Positions 53,601 to 64,000 of a DNA stretch of 64,000 bases are shown piece after piece. The notes beneath the pieces are model-generated. The model was not told the origin of the DNA and did not search any database. It saw only the letters and a list, made by a program, of their open reading frames with translations. This stretch comes from Parus major (lineage: Eukaryota; Chordata; Aves; Passeriformes; Paridae), in contig NC_031771.1 of NCBI RefSeq assembly GCF_001522545.3, positions 25,112,847 through 25,176,846 on the forward strand, written 5' to 3'. The stretch's first letter is position 1; each line of letters begins with the position of its first letter. Both the position numbers and the translations under genes were made by a program.

Positions 53601-56600
53601 GTAGTCTGCTGAGCCCTTGCAGTGCTGCAGAAATTTCAGGCACACATGAAAAAGTTCTATGTTCCCCCATGCTTCTTGTCTGTTTTTTCCCCCTCAAGCC
53701 TACTAAACTGTGCTTTTCAATTTGTTCTTCCTTGTAGAGCTGTGCCGCCAGTCACTGTCAGAAGACTCTGTAAGTTCCTGGTGTTGTTCTGGGGAGTGTT
53801 TGCTTTGCAGGAACGGGAGCAAGGGTGCAGTCACAAAGGGCAGAGAGCCAGAGGAGAACCAGGGCTGCTCTGCTGGTACCAGCTTGTGAGGCTGGGGCAG
53901 CCATCATGGCTGCTGCAGGAGGGCAGCTGACACTGCAGACTGTTTGCTGCTGTGCTTCTTGCATAGTTGCCTGTCCTGGTGTAGGTAGAAGGGTACAGGT
54001 TGTCCAAAACCTCCCTGTGACCTACCCATGCTAGGGATGAACATGATGAGTGAGCGGTGGCAAACAGGGCATTTGTAACCAGTCATTGCAGAGGGGCAGA
54101 TTGAATGTACAAGTTAAGGTAATCTTCAGATTCTCACTGGGGTAGTGAAGCTTTCTTTTTTCCCAGTTTAACTTGGATATGCTTCTGTTTGTGCTGTGGC
54201 TACAGCCTTCACCTGTGGTAGTTGGGGTACTTTTCCCCTAATACTCCCCAGGAATGCTCACAGACATTTGCCAGCAGAATGCTGAAGCCAGGGGAAGAGA
54301 GGTGAGATATCAGCTTTTTACTTTTTGCTTTGATTTTCCTTCAGGATGTGACAGAGGAAGACATTGAGGCTGAACTGGCTATTATTCATGGTCAGATGGC
54401 TTATATCATGCAACTGCAGGGCCGTACAGAGGATGCTCTACAGCTCTACAATCAAATAATCAAGTTGAAGTAAGGGTTTTTTTTTAAACAAATGCTCAGC
54501 CTTCCATCTGTGAGATACTGCTGTTCAGTAACAGTATGCTTTCTGCTTTTCTTATATGCAGGCCAACAGATGTAGGACTTCTTGCTGTCATTGCAAATAA
54601 TATCATCACAATTAATAAGGTATGGAATTACCTTGCTGCTTTATTGTGGTTATCCAGTTTGCTTCTCTGCTTCTGTGGAGAGAAGGGGCATAATCAGTAA
54701 AGATGTTTTCTTAAACAGTAGTTAAATTGCAGATGCAGGGACCTTTTCTTCTTCAAGCAATGTAGTGAAATCTCATGATGTGCAATTTCTCCAGGACCAA
54801 AATGTCTTTGATTCAAAGAAAAAGGTGAAGCTGACCAATGCAGAAGGCGTTGAGCATAAACTCTCCAAGAAGCAGCTCCAGGCGATTGAATTCAACAAAG
54901 CTTTGCTTGCAATGTACACTAACCAGGTAGGGAAAACTGGTCTGCAGCAAGTAGTTACGATTAAATCTGCAGGAGTTGGACTGGGCAAAAATGGAGATGC
55001 AGCTGTTCTCTGTCAGAAGATGAGACTCTTTAGTTTAGGCACATAAGTGAGCAGAAAAATGAAGTCACCCCTAAAATCACAACTACCTGTTTAGTGACTT
55101 GGGTATTGCTGTAGGGAGGATGGTGTGGAGATTACTAAAAGACAAAGGAGTTGTCAAAGTTCTTAGATGTATCTGAAGTGCCACTAAAAGGACTTCTTGG
55201 TTCTGTGTACTCATTTCAGGGGTGTCATCACTGCTGTCTCCTTTTAGATATTGCTGCTTTCTTAGCCCTGTGTAAGGGTGCTTGCAGAAAAAAATGTGTT
55301 CTCTCTTTCCACTGCAGGCAGATCAGTGCCGCAAGCTGTCAGCAAGCCTGCAGTCCCAGAGCCCTGAACACCTGCTCCCTGTGCTTATCCAGGCAGCCCA
55401 GCTGTGTCGTGAGAAGCAGCATGCAAAGGCTGTAGGGCTTCTGCAGGTAGGTTAAGAGAAACTTGGCAAAGTGCCATTTAAACTTGTGCTTTGCTTGTTC
55501 TCCTGTGCTGTTTTCCCTTAGTTTCTTTTGTTTGGTTTAAATTTTCAGGGGTATCTGACCCCTTATTTTAGTTTAGTTTAATGCTTCTGGAAAGCCTTCA
55601 CACCCAGTTGAACAATCCTGCTTTTAAAGGGAAATAGTTCCCTTACACCTCTGATTTTTGAGCTTAGGAAGCTGTAGTAGACTTCTAGGGTAAGCAGTAG
55701 GCTTTGCTGCTCAACTTACAAGCAGTTTGCAACACCCTTGTTTGGAGGGAGTGAGTAGCCCGGGATAGAAATCTGAAAGGGCATACTTGGGGTCTTTCTC
55801 TGCTGTGTGCTGAAGCCTGCCTGTACTGGAAAGCTTCCTTTGGCTCTTGCCAGCATACTGTGACTGGGTGTGACATAATTCACCAAAGCAGCAGCCTGGC
55901 AGCCTGGTGTCCGCATAGAAATTGAATTGTTGTTTCTTCTGACTCTCAGGACTTTGCAGACCAGCACCCTGCCAATGCAGCTGAGATCAAGCTGACGATG
56001 GCCCAGCTAAAAATTGCTCAAGGTATCTGGTGTCCTTTTTGGGAAGTGTCTGCACATGACAATGGTACAAGGGGTGAGAAAACCAGACTTCAGGGCAGTC
56101 TTTGCTGCAGTCACTGTTGTGACAGGCATGTAGAGCAGAGATGCTTTCAGTCAGGTAATTCATATATTTAGCTATGGCAGGATAATGCAGATAGCTTAAT
56201 GTCTGGATACACAGGCTCCACAGATTGCTGGCAGAAATGCCCACAGTCTCTGTGAGTAATAGGTCTGAATCTCTTCTGGGGCAGGATAATTTTGGGAGCA
56301 GTGTGAGGCTCTGTAATGGTACCATTCTTGTATGCAGTCAGGCAGCACAGACTTGAGCCTGAAGAGAACTCTAGTAGCCAAAGCTTACTCCTGAGCCCTT
56401 GCGGTATGTGGCAGGAGCAGAAGGGTCCATTGTGTGGAGGCCTGTCCTTAATTCTTGGAATGGGGAAGATGTTGTGAGAAGGAGAGTTGTTCTACCCCCA
56501 TTCTTCACCTTTGGCTCGAAGTTCACTGGTGGGATCAGGTGTTGTGATGCCATTCAGAGTGTGGTCTTCTTTGTCTTTTTTCTAGGCAGTGTCACCAAAG

Positions 56601-59600
56601 CCTGCATGATTCTGAGGAGCATAGAAGAACTGCAGCACAAGCCTGGTATGGTAAGCAAAACTCCGCCTGAACAGTGTAAGGTTTTTCCCTTGTAGGAAAG
56701 CTTTGCACTCCTTTTTGCCTCTTCCGCATGGTTTCCACTTGACTTAAGTGTCTGCAGGGATTCTGAGACCATCTTCCTTGTCTTGGACAAAGGTGATATT
56801 ATAACTTGCTTCAGCTAGCCTGAATGTAGCCACAGAAATACTCTGCCAGAGCCACATCCCTCTGTCAGAGGGATGCTCTCTGCCTATGTTCCCACTTCCT
56901 GGTAGTCTCTCAGTCCTGCATGTTGCCTGGATTTACTTGCATAACATGACTGGAGCAACTACTGGTTGCTGGTATGTACTGCTGGGACATTTTAGAAGCA
57001 GCTTTAGGTCAGCAGGCCTTAGGGGGAAAGTGCTGTATTCCATCCCTGCAGCATCATCCTGGTCTGCATGCTTATCCACACTTGGTATTCAGAAAAGCTT
57101 GATGGCCTTGTAAAAGCTCATATGTTCAGCATAAGCATCTTGAACAGGGGCTGTTAGTTGTGGATCTGTTACAATTTTAAGTGTGAACAATCAAAATAAT
57201 TTATAGGGGCAGTTAACAATAACAGCTCCTTGTCCTGGGTCACCTCTTCTTGTGACTTGGATGTCAGCAAATGTATGCTATCCTTATCATCTCTTCAGTG
57301 CTGTTTTCTTTTTTCATAGCTCTTGGGATAGAGAATGGGGAATTAAAAAGGGTGTTCTAATGAAACTGAGTCCTCTGATAAGCAAATAAAGTGCCAGGAC
57401 AGGAAGGTTCCTTCTGTGAATGCAATCCTACACTTGTACCATAGGAAAACGATGATGGGGATATTCCTTTGGGAGAGACTTGGGTAGGAAGATCTGGCCT
57501 GGGAATCCTGCCTGTTAGCACAGCTGATTTTTAGGGACAGAGCAGAAAGCTTACAGACTTTGCTTTTGGGAAATCTCATCACTTAACTGCTGAGACTCTG
57601 GCTATAGACAATTTGTGTGAAGATCTGCTATATACTGCTCTTGAATCTTTGCAGGTGTCTGCATTGGTGACAATGTACAGTCATGAAGAGGATATCGACA
57701 GTGCAATTGAAGTCTTCACACAGGCTATCCAGTGGTATCAGCAATACCAGGCAAGTCAGACCAGAGGAGCTAATGTGCAAGAATCTGTCCTGGATTTTCT
57801 GGCTAGTCCAATTCAGCTTTTCCTGTTGATGTGTAGCCCCAGCAGTTATCCAGTTGAGGGTTTGGAGACACGTGAGCTCCTGTTATGTGAACATTTATCA
57901 ATAATATGTTATTTTGGATGTGTTACAAATAGAGAGCATCAGCTCCTGTCAGTTTAGGAGAGTGGCATCAATGGATGCCTAAATGTAGCAATCAGGACTT
58001 CTCCCAGATGGAGAAACATGGTGGAGCAGCAAGCTGCCTCATCCCATTCAGTTCTGCCTCACTTCCCAGAGCACAAAGGTGGTCTGCTTTCTGCATGACA
58101 GGTTGTTAACTCAGTTCTTCTTGACCAAGCCCCAGGGGCATTAAAGCAAGCTTGAGCTGGCATCCATCCTGTGATAATAAGGAACTAATCATGGCTGCTG
58201 TGTCTTTCAGCCAAAGTCTCCTGTCCATTTGTCACTGATAAGGGAAGCTGCCAACTTCAAACTAAAGCATGGCAGGAAGAAGGAAGCAATCAGCGACTTG
58301 GAGGAGCTCTGGAAGTGAGTTGGGTGGTGGCTGAGCAAGCAGGTCTACACCCAAAGTCCTCTGCAAGCAGTCTGGTAGCAGGCAACTTCTGACAATTTTG
58401 ACTGACTACTAGCTGTCCTTTAGAGTTGCTTTTGCACAGGGGCTTCAGTGCAAAGCTGTGTTTTGGAAGAAGGGGATATAATTAATTTGATCTGTAGTTG
58501 GTGTTCACTTGAAAACCTGGTAGACTTGTCCCAGAAGCCTCTTATGTGCAGTGAACATTGCTTTGAGGACTGGAATGCAGTGTTCTCTAGTGCTTGATAA
58601 ACATGGATGTCTAGGTTTTAGTTTCTGTTGTGCACTTAATGGGATCTTTTATTGGGGGGGTGTTAACTTGCCTTTGGTACTGGGTTTTACCAGTGTTTGG
58701 GATGAGTTACATTGATAACTTGGTCCTTTTCTGTTTTGTTTTCGTTTTTCTTCCTCTACAAAGGCAAAACCCAAAAGATGTGCATACTCTGGCACAGCTC
58801 ATCTCTGCATATTCCCTGGTTGACCCTGAAAAAGCTAAAGTGTATCCTTTTAATGGTGGTGAAAGAGGTGCTTGGGTATTGCTTCCTTGGATTTTCAGCT
58901 GTGTGAGGACTTCAGACTCACTCTTACCCAAAGGAAGGCAAGGAACCTCTCTGGAACAGCTACATATCCAGGCCAAGTCTGGAGCTTCATTATTTCTCTA
59001 ATCTGATTCATTACTATGGTATCTCAGGACCCTTTAATATTTGGCCTCCTTCTCTTTGAGAATTAATAAGACAAGGTAGAACCAAAAATAAGAGCACCTC
59101 CGTATTTTCTGTCAGAATCTTAAACCTGTGGTAGTAATGCAGGACTGATAAAATACAGCTAAGCTCTTGCTTACCCAAAATCTGGTTCACATACTGCTTT
59201 TGTCACCTGAGCTGCTTTCACAGGAAGTTGTTTCCTGTGTCCTCATATAAAAGAGGGGAAATGGGGCACATAGTGATTATGCAGCTCATCCCAACTTGTG
59301 TAAGAAGCCAGTGAAAGAAATGGAAATAGCCCCATAGGCCTGTCTGCTGTCTGCATTGCTAACAGACAGAATTTATTAAAGCTGAGGTTGCCTCTTGCTG
59401 TCTGGAAGAAAATGGGTGTTCATGCTTGCTGGTTTGAATCCCTGAACTCTTCCCCTGCAGTCTTAGCAAACACTTGCCTTCCTCAGACACCATGTCACTG
59501 AAAGTAGATGTTGATGCGCTGGAGAACTCCCATGGAGCAACCTATGTTCGGAAGAAAGCTGGGAAGCTCACTGGAGACAACCAGCAGAAGGAGCAAGGGT

Positions 59601-61377
59601 AAAGCAGGCTACTATATTTTTTATTTCATTTTATTGCTATAGCTCTGATGCATCCTTCTTTGGGGTGGTTCAAGAACCACACCTGGTGTGGTGAAGGCAT
59701 TGCTGTAGAAGGCAGGCTGGTGGAAAGGGAGCCTGTTGGTTAACTACAAGGAGCTTTTAGTTTAGCTATTTAGCAGCAGACTAAGTTCTGAGAGAGATGG
59801 GAATGGTTTAGCTTCTTCCAGAGCTAGTTTTTAGTTGACTTGTCTACTCTGTCTCTGCTATGTCACACTGTCTTGCTTTCCTTTCAGACAAGGTGAAGTG
59901 AAGAAAAAGAAGAAAAAAAAGAAGGGTAAGTTTTATTTCCTAGATGTTGACATAGCACAGCTCTAGAGAGCTCTCCAGACTCTTTCTTCAAATAGGAAGA
60001 AATAGCTCTAGGAGCTAGAGCCCTTTGCTAGGACTGGGTCTCTGGGAACCTGGCTCTTCATGATACCTTGTTTGGTTGGGGAATTTTTCCTCAGAAGTGA
60101 GAGCAGCACCCTGATGGGATGATGTAGTTGCTGGTCTCTTTGCTCTGCCTGGCTGCTGACATCCCTTGCATGTCCCCTGGTGATGCCTCCAGTACTGACC
60201 CCAATCTCATTTCCTGGCTCTGGATATTCTGCAGGAAAGCTGCCAAAGAACTACGACCCCAAGGTGACTCCCGACCCTGAGCGATGGCTTCCAATGCGAG
60301 AGCGGTCCTACTACCGTGGACGGAAGAAGGGCAAGAAGAAGGAGCAGGTTGGCAAGGGGACTCAGGGTTCAACCACAACTGGCTCCTCTGAACTGTAAGT
60401 ACCCATTTTGCAAGGATTGATATGGGAATTCTCTCCTGGGCAGCTGGGAGGGCTGTGTTTGTGCTGCTCTGCTGCAGCTCTGTCACCACACTGACTGCAG
60501 GTAGCATGAGTGACATTGTACTTTGCTGCTTGAACCTGCTACCAGCTGCTCTCCCTGGAGATCCATGTAGGTTCCTGAAAACCAGTGTGATAGGATAGGC
60601 ATGCTTGAAGGTGCCACGGTGCAAATGAAATTCTCAGTCTTTTAGTGCGCTTTTCTTTTGGCAATGAGATGAATTTTGCATGCTTTCTCTTGAGCAATTT
60701 GCTTTCAAGTTGTTTGGCAGCTGCAGAACCATTAGCCATGATTTGAGAAAACACTGTACTTCCTTCTAAGTTGACACTGATTATTTGAGCTGAAATCAAG
60801 AACTACCATGTATGAAGCCTGACAGCAAGATGGTATCTTACTAGAGAGGAAGGATGCTGGATTTGCACTGCCTTGGAATGGGACCTGGAAGGCTTCTTGT
60901 CTGTTGCATGAACTGTCAACATGTCTGTTCAAAAGTTAGCCTTGCTTTCATGGTCAGGGACTTACACCATCTAGTGAACATCAGTTAGAAGGTGATTGCT
61001 GCCCTTTGAGATGTGTTCCCATCCTCCGCCAGCTCCTTCTGTGTGTTGAAGCCTATTTAAGATCTCCTTGCCATGAGTGTCTTCTCATACATAATGCTAA
61101 TGGGGTGGCTGCTATTTTTCACTGTCAGCTTCCTGCATTAGTATCACATCTTGCAGGTGGTTGTGAACCCACACGGTGTCATTTTCTCTTGTCTTCCTGC
61201 AGGGATGCCAGTAGAACTGCCAGCAGCCCACCTACCTCCCCTCGGCCCGGCAGCGGGGCAGCAGTATCGGCTACAAGTAACGTCATCCCTCCCAGGCACC
61301 AAAAACCCGCCGGTGCTCCAGCCACCAAGAAGAAACAGCAGCAGAAAAAGAAGAAAGGGTCTAAAGGAGGGTGGTAA
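47677..61377 (+). CDS. SRP72: SRP72 (signal recognition particle 72 kDa subunit), 19 coding exons
   Basis: Coding exons: 47677-47782, 48793-48913, 50684-50807, 51610-51753, 52582-52693, 53738-53769, 54345-54469, 54562-54619, 54795-54926, 55318-55446, 55950-56022, 56586-56650, 57655-57750, 58211-58314, 58764-58841, 59461-59598, 59888-59925, 60235-60394 and 61203-61377. They total 2010 bases, 669 aa (human 671). SRP72 forms a heterodimer with SRP68 on the 7SL RNA of the signal recognition particle, which targets nascent secretory proteins to the ER. The N-terminal and central part (about 10-540) is TPR-like helical repeats, e.g. ELYGQVLYRLER-type and QLQGRTEDALQLYNQI blocks. Then come the lysine-rich run (about 546-558) and the RNA-binding motif PDPERWLPMRERSYY (571-585). 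The SELD motif (610-613), a caspase-3 site in human SRP72, is kept. The tail ends KKKKGSKGGW. The intron after 57750 has a GC donor. Identification is secure. Confidence 0.97.
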
Positions 61378-61426
61378 AAACCAGGATATGTAAACTCCCT
61401 CCTTCAATACATGATACTGGTTGCAG

Positions 61427-61432
61427 AATAAA
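61427..61432 (+). promoter_or_regulatory. SRP72: SRP72 polyadenylation signal
   Basis: AATAAA 50 bases past the stop codon, giving a very short 3' UTR that would end at about 61450. No competing signal is nearer. Confidence 0.75.
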
Positions 61433-61459
61433 GGTCAAAAGCAAGTGCTGGTGAAAGAC

Positions 61460-63200
61460 TCTTGGCATCTGGATCTCTGTCTCACCTGTCAGTGGTTTGG
61501 GGGGAGATGGGCTGGTATAGATGCTGTGATGTGTCTGCTCACTAACTTCCTTTCCTCACATTTGCCCTCACTATGACTTGGGCTGTTGTCATTTTTTCTT
61601 GCCCCTAAGAAGAAATCTGTTTCTGTGTTGCCAGACATTTAAGAGATACGGGATGATCAAGAATTTCTTGAAGTGTAGTTTCGTGCTCCTCTTGCATATG
61701 TCAGTTTAGGCTTTTAGCAGATTTATCTATGCATGATGCAAGCACTGTCTTTTATGTCAGTCAGTCAGTCATTGACCACCAAAAAGACACAAAGCATCTT
61801 AGAAAACAACATCTGGGCTTTATAATACAGGATAAGATAAGCTGAAGGGGGATAACTGGACTGTTAGGAGAAAGCATGGTGAAGTGTATGGCAGCAGTTC
61901 AGTGTCCCATTTTCTGCAAGCCAGCTGCCTTATTCTAGAGGGCTTGGCAAACAAAGGTGAGTGGAATGTGTGTAGTCGTCTCAAGTGCACTTCCTCCTCC
62001 TCTGGCCTTGACCCTATGTTTCTACAAGTCTTAGGTGCTGGGTTTATGAAAATAAAGAGTGGTACAGCAGTAGGTCAGCTTAAGCTCAATAACTGGAAGG
62101 GGACCCAGAACAAAAGAAATCCCCAAGAAATTATACCTGCATATACCTTGCCCATGCCTTTTGGCCCAATGGTTATTTTTGGTCAGGATTTTTAATGCTT
62201 TGCTGAGGTGTTCTGTGTCCCTGCAGGAAGGCTGTTGATGGTTCTTGTGAAGTTGCAGCTTTGCTGATGGTTGTCTCCTTATCTTCTGGTGCACCTGCTC
62301 ACTGGCAGAGCATGGGAAACTAAAAAAGCTCAAGAGTTAGGATAAATACATTTATCAACAATGAAAACAACAGCGTGTTTTTAATAGTCTCCTGTACTAA
62401 AGACAAAACACTGCAATATACCAGCTACTAGGAAAATTACTAAAAACCAATTTCAGCTATGGAGGTCTAAGTTTGTGGTTTGCAGCCTGAGGCTTCAACT
62501 CCAGCTATTCATCCTGAGCAAGTGAAGTTAAGCAAACAGCATACTACATTATACAGAATTATAACTATGTATCTCATTCTGCTGAAAACCTATTTATGCT
62601 GAGCTACTCTCTCTCAACATGTCTTGAAGCTTCTGTTTTGATCTGAATGTAGCTAAAACACTTTTCCAGACAGGGACTGTCAGTGGGTAGAAATGGCACC
62701 TTGGAGACTGTTGTCAGATGTCAGCCCAAAAGGCAAAGGCTTTGTCTCCGAGTTTAAAGCAAAGGCCTTAAAAGGCAGGGACCAAATGTTACTGGGCATA
62801 AGAAAAAAACCAAACAACTGAGTCTCCAGGGAGTAAAATCTACTATGCAGAATCCATTTTTTTTTACCTTGTCTGTACAGTGGGAGTATTTGAAAAGGGG
62901 GCTTAAAGTGTGTTGTCTGAGACAGACAAAGGAACAGAACAAAGAAAAAAGTTGTATGAATGGCTGGCAGGCACTTGCTGGCAACTGAGTGCTGAACAGA
63001 GTGTTGTTTTAAATTATTTCCCTGGGCAATGTGTCTCTGCTGAGGCAATATCTAGTGACTACAGGAGAGAGAATTGCTACCGTCCTGTAGCAATCCCGTG
63101 TTTGGAGTGGAGATACTGTAGGAGAACGCAGCTCTGTTCTTCAGGCGTCTTCTCTGGTCAAACCTAGCGCAAGCTCTGTCCTGAGGGAAAGGCTGACTCG
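61460..63200. other. Non-coding interval after SRP72
   Basis: I see no recognisable exon, RNA gene or transposon. A few further AATAAA-like hexamers (for example near 62050) could serve longer SRP72 transcripts, but nothing else supports that. Confidence 0.55.
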
Positions 63201-64000
63201 TGACACCGCTGGAGCCGGGTATCTGGACGGTGTCCGGACTGCTGTGCCTGCGCTGGGAACAAATCCCGCGGGGGTGGGAGAGGGGGAGGGCAGCAGGTGT
63301 GCGGAAACCGTGGCCTCCCCTCACCAGCGAGCAGCCGCCCGTGGCAGGGCTCGCTCTCCGTTTCCTTGCGGCTCGCGTGTTCGCAGCCTGGCTCTGGGAG
63401 CCCGGCTGGCGGCGGGAGCCGCGTTCGGGGCTGCGGGGGGCGCTCTCCGTGCGCGGTGTGGGTGCGCGGTGCCCGCTGCCCGCGGCCGGAGCNNNNNNNN
63501 NNNNNNNNNNNNNNNNNNNNNNNNNNNNNNNNNNNNNNNNNNNNNNNNNNNNNNNNNNNNNNNNNNNNNNNNNNNNNNNNNNNNNNNNNNNNNNNNNNNN
63601 NNNNNNNNNNNNNNNNNNNNNNNNNNNNNNNNNNNNNNNNNNNNNNNNNNNNNNNNNNNNNNNNNNNNNNNNNNNNNNNNNNNNNNNNNNNNNNNNNNNN
63701 NNNNNNNNNNNNNNNNNNNNNNNNNNNNNNNNNNNNNNNNNNNNNNNNNNNNNNNNNNNNNNNNNNNNNNNNNNNNNNNNNNNNNNNNNNNNNNNNNNNN
63801 NNNGGGCCGCGGCGGGGCGGGGGCCGGGCCGGGGCCGCTGTCCCCGCTTTCCTGGCCCGCGGTGCCCCGGGCCGGCTGGTGTCCCAGGGATCCCCCATCG
63901 CTGCGGCCCTGCGCTTGTGCCGCAGCAGCCCCGTGGGCGTCTGCGGCTTCTTCACCGCGAAGGGGCTTTTGCTGTGCCCTCCAGGCCCCTTGTTCCTCCT
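63200..64000. promoter_or_regulatory. GC-rich island, probable promoter or first exon of the next gene
   Basis: From about 63200 the sequence turns sharply GC-rich with many CpG, interrupted by a gap and continuing to the window end. Both strands are open over long stretches, as expected for GC-rich DNA, so the frames do not identify a gene or its direction. In human the neighbour of SRP72 on this side is ARL9, which would be the first candidate, but nothing in the visible bases lets me confirm it. Confidence 0.5.
63493..63803. other. Assembly gap (311 N)
   Basis: A run of N inside a GC-rich island. Frames crossing it are artefacts. Confidence 1.

Noticed and set aside
58839..58845. SRP72 donor AAAG|TGTAT one reading earlier (exon ending at 58839)
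   Set aside because: Using GTGTAT would leave the next exon (T CTT AGC AAA) out of frame. Ending at 58841 with donor GTATCC restores KVLSKHLPSS in frame, as in the known protein.
63164..63955. Minus-strand frame of 263 codons at the right end
   Set aside because: About 100 of its codons are gap, and the rest is low-complexity Pro/Arg/Ala typical of GC-rich DNA. No protein family is recognisable.
1..64000. CRISPR arrays, operons or phage-like gene cassettes
   Set aside because: The window is vertebrate chromosomal DNA with spliced genes. No regularly spaced direct repeats with unique spacers were seen.

Overview
The window is vertebrate nuclear DNA, almost certainly from a bird. Several truncated CR1-type LINE fragments end in the typical ATTCTGTGATTC 3' tail, introns are short, promoters are very GC-rich, and the encoded proteins are close to human REST, SARAF, LEPROTL1 and SRP72. 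All four genes are chromosomal and multi-exon, with splice sites that can be read base by base. In each case the spliced coding length is an exact multiple of three: REST 894 aa, SARAF 298 aa, LEPROTL1 131 aa, SRP72 669 aa.

Layout from left to right: 1-3250 is non-coding and holds a TA microsatellite and a probable solo LTR. 3255-18581 is REST on the minus strand: a 3.8 kb 3' UTR, three coding exons, and a 5' end that runs into a 994-base assembly gap (18922-19915) inside a GC-rich promoter. A CR1 fragment lies at 20036-20487, followed by about 12.4 kb without a recognisable gene. 32851-40609 is SARAF on the minus strand (six coding exons). 40929-43887 is LEPROTL1 on the plus strand (four coding exons), head-to-head with SARAF across only 319 bases. 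The LEPROTL1 3' UTR and a 0.7 kb CR1 fragment lead up to the SRP72 promoter. 47677-61377 is SRP72 on the plus strand (19 coding exons, one intron with a GC donor). The last 2.5 kb is non-coding and runs into another GC-rich island with a 311-base gap (63493-63803), probably the promoter of the next gene.

The genes do not form a pathway. REST is a nuclear repressor of neuronal genes. SARAF is an ER membrane regulator of store-operated calcium entry. LEPROTL1 is an endosomal Vps55-family membrane protein. SRP72 is a subunit of the signal recognition particle. What is informative is the order: REST and SRP72 belong to the human 4q12 neighbourhood, while the SARAF/LEPROTL1 pair belongs to human 8p12, so the window carries a synteny junction.

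I did not find a previously undescribed biological system. The most interesting observations are a CR1 3' tail that forms the region just upstream of the SARAF exon 2 acceptor, the very compact SARAF/LEPROTL1 divergent promoter, a GC-AG intron in SRP72, and a symmetric one-zinc-finger exon in REST.
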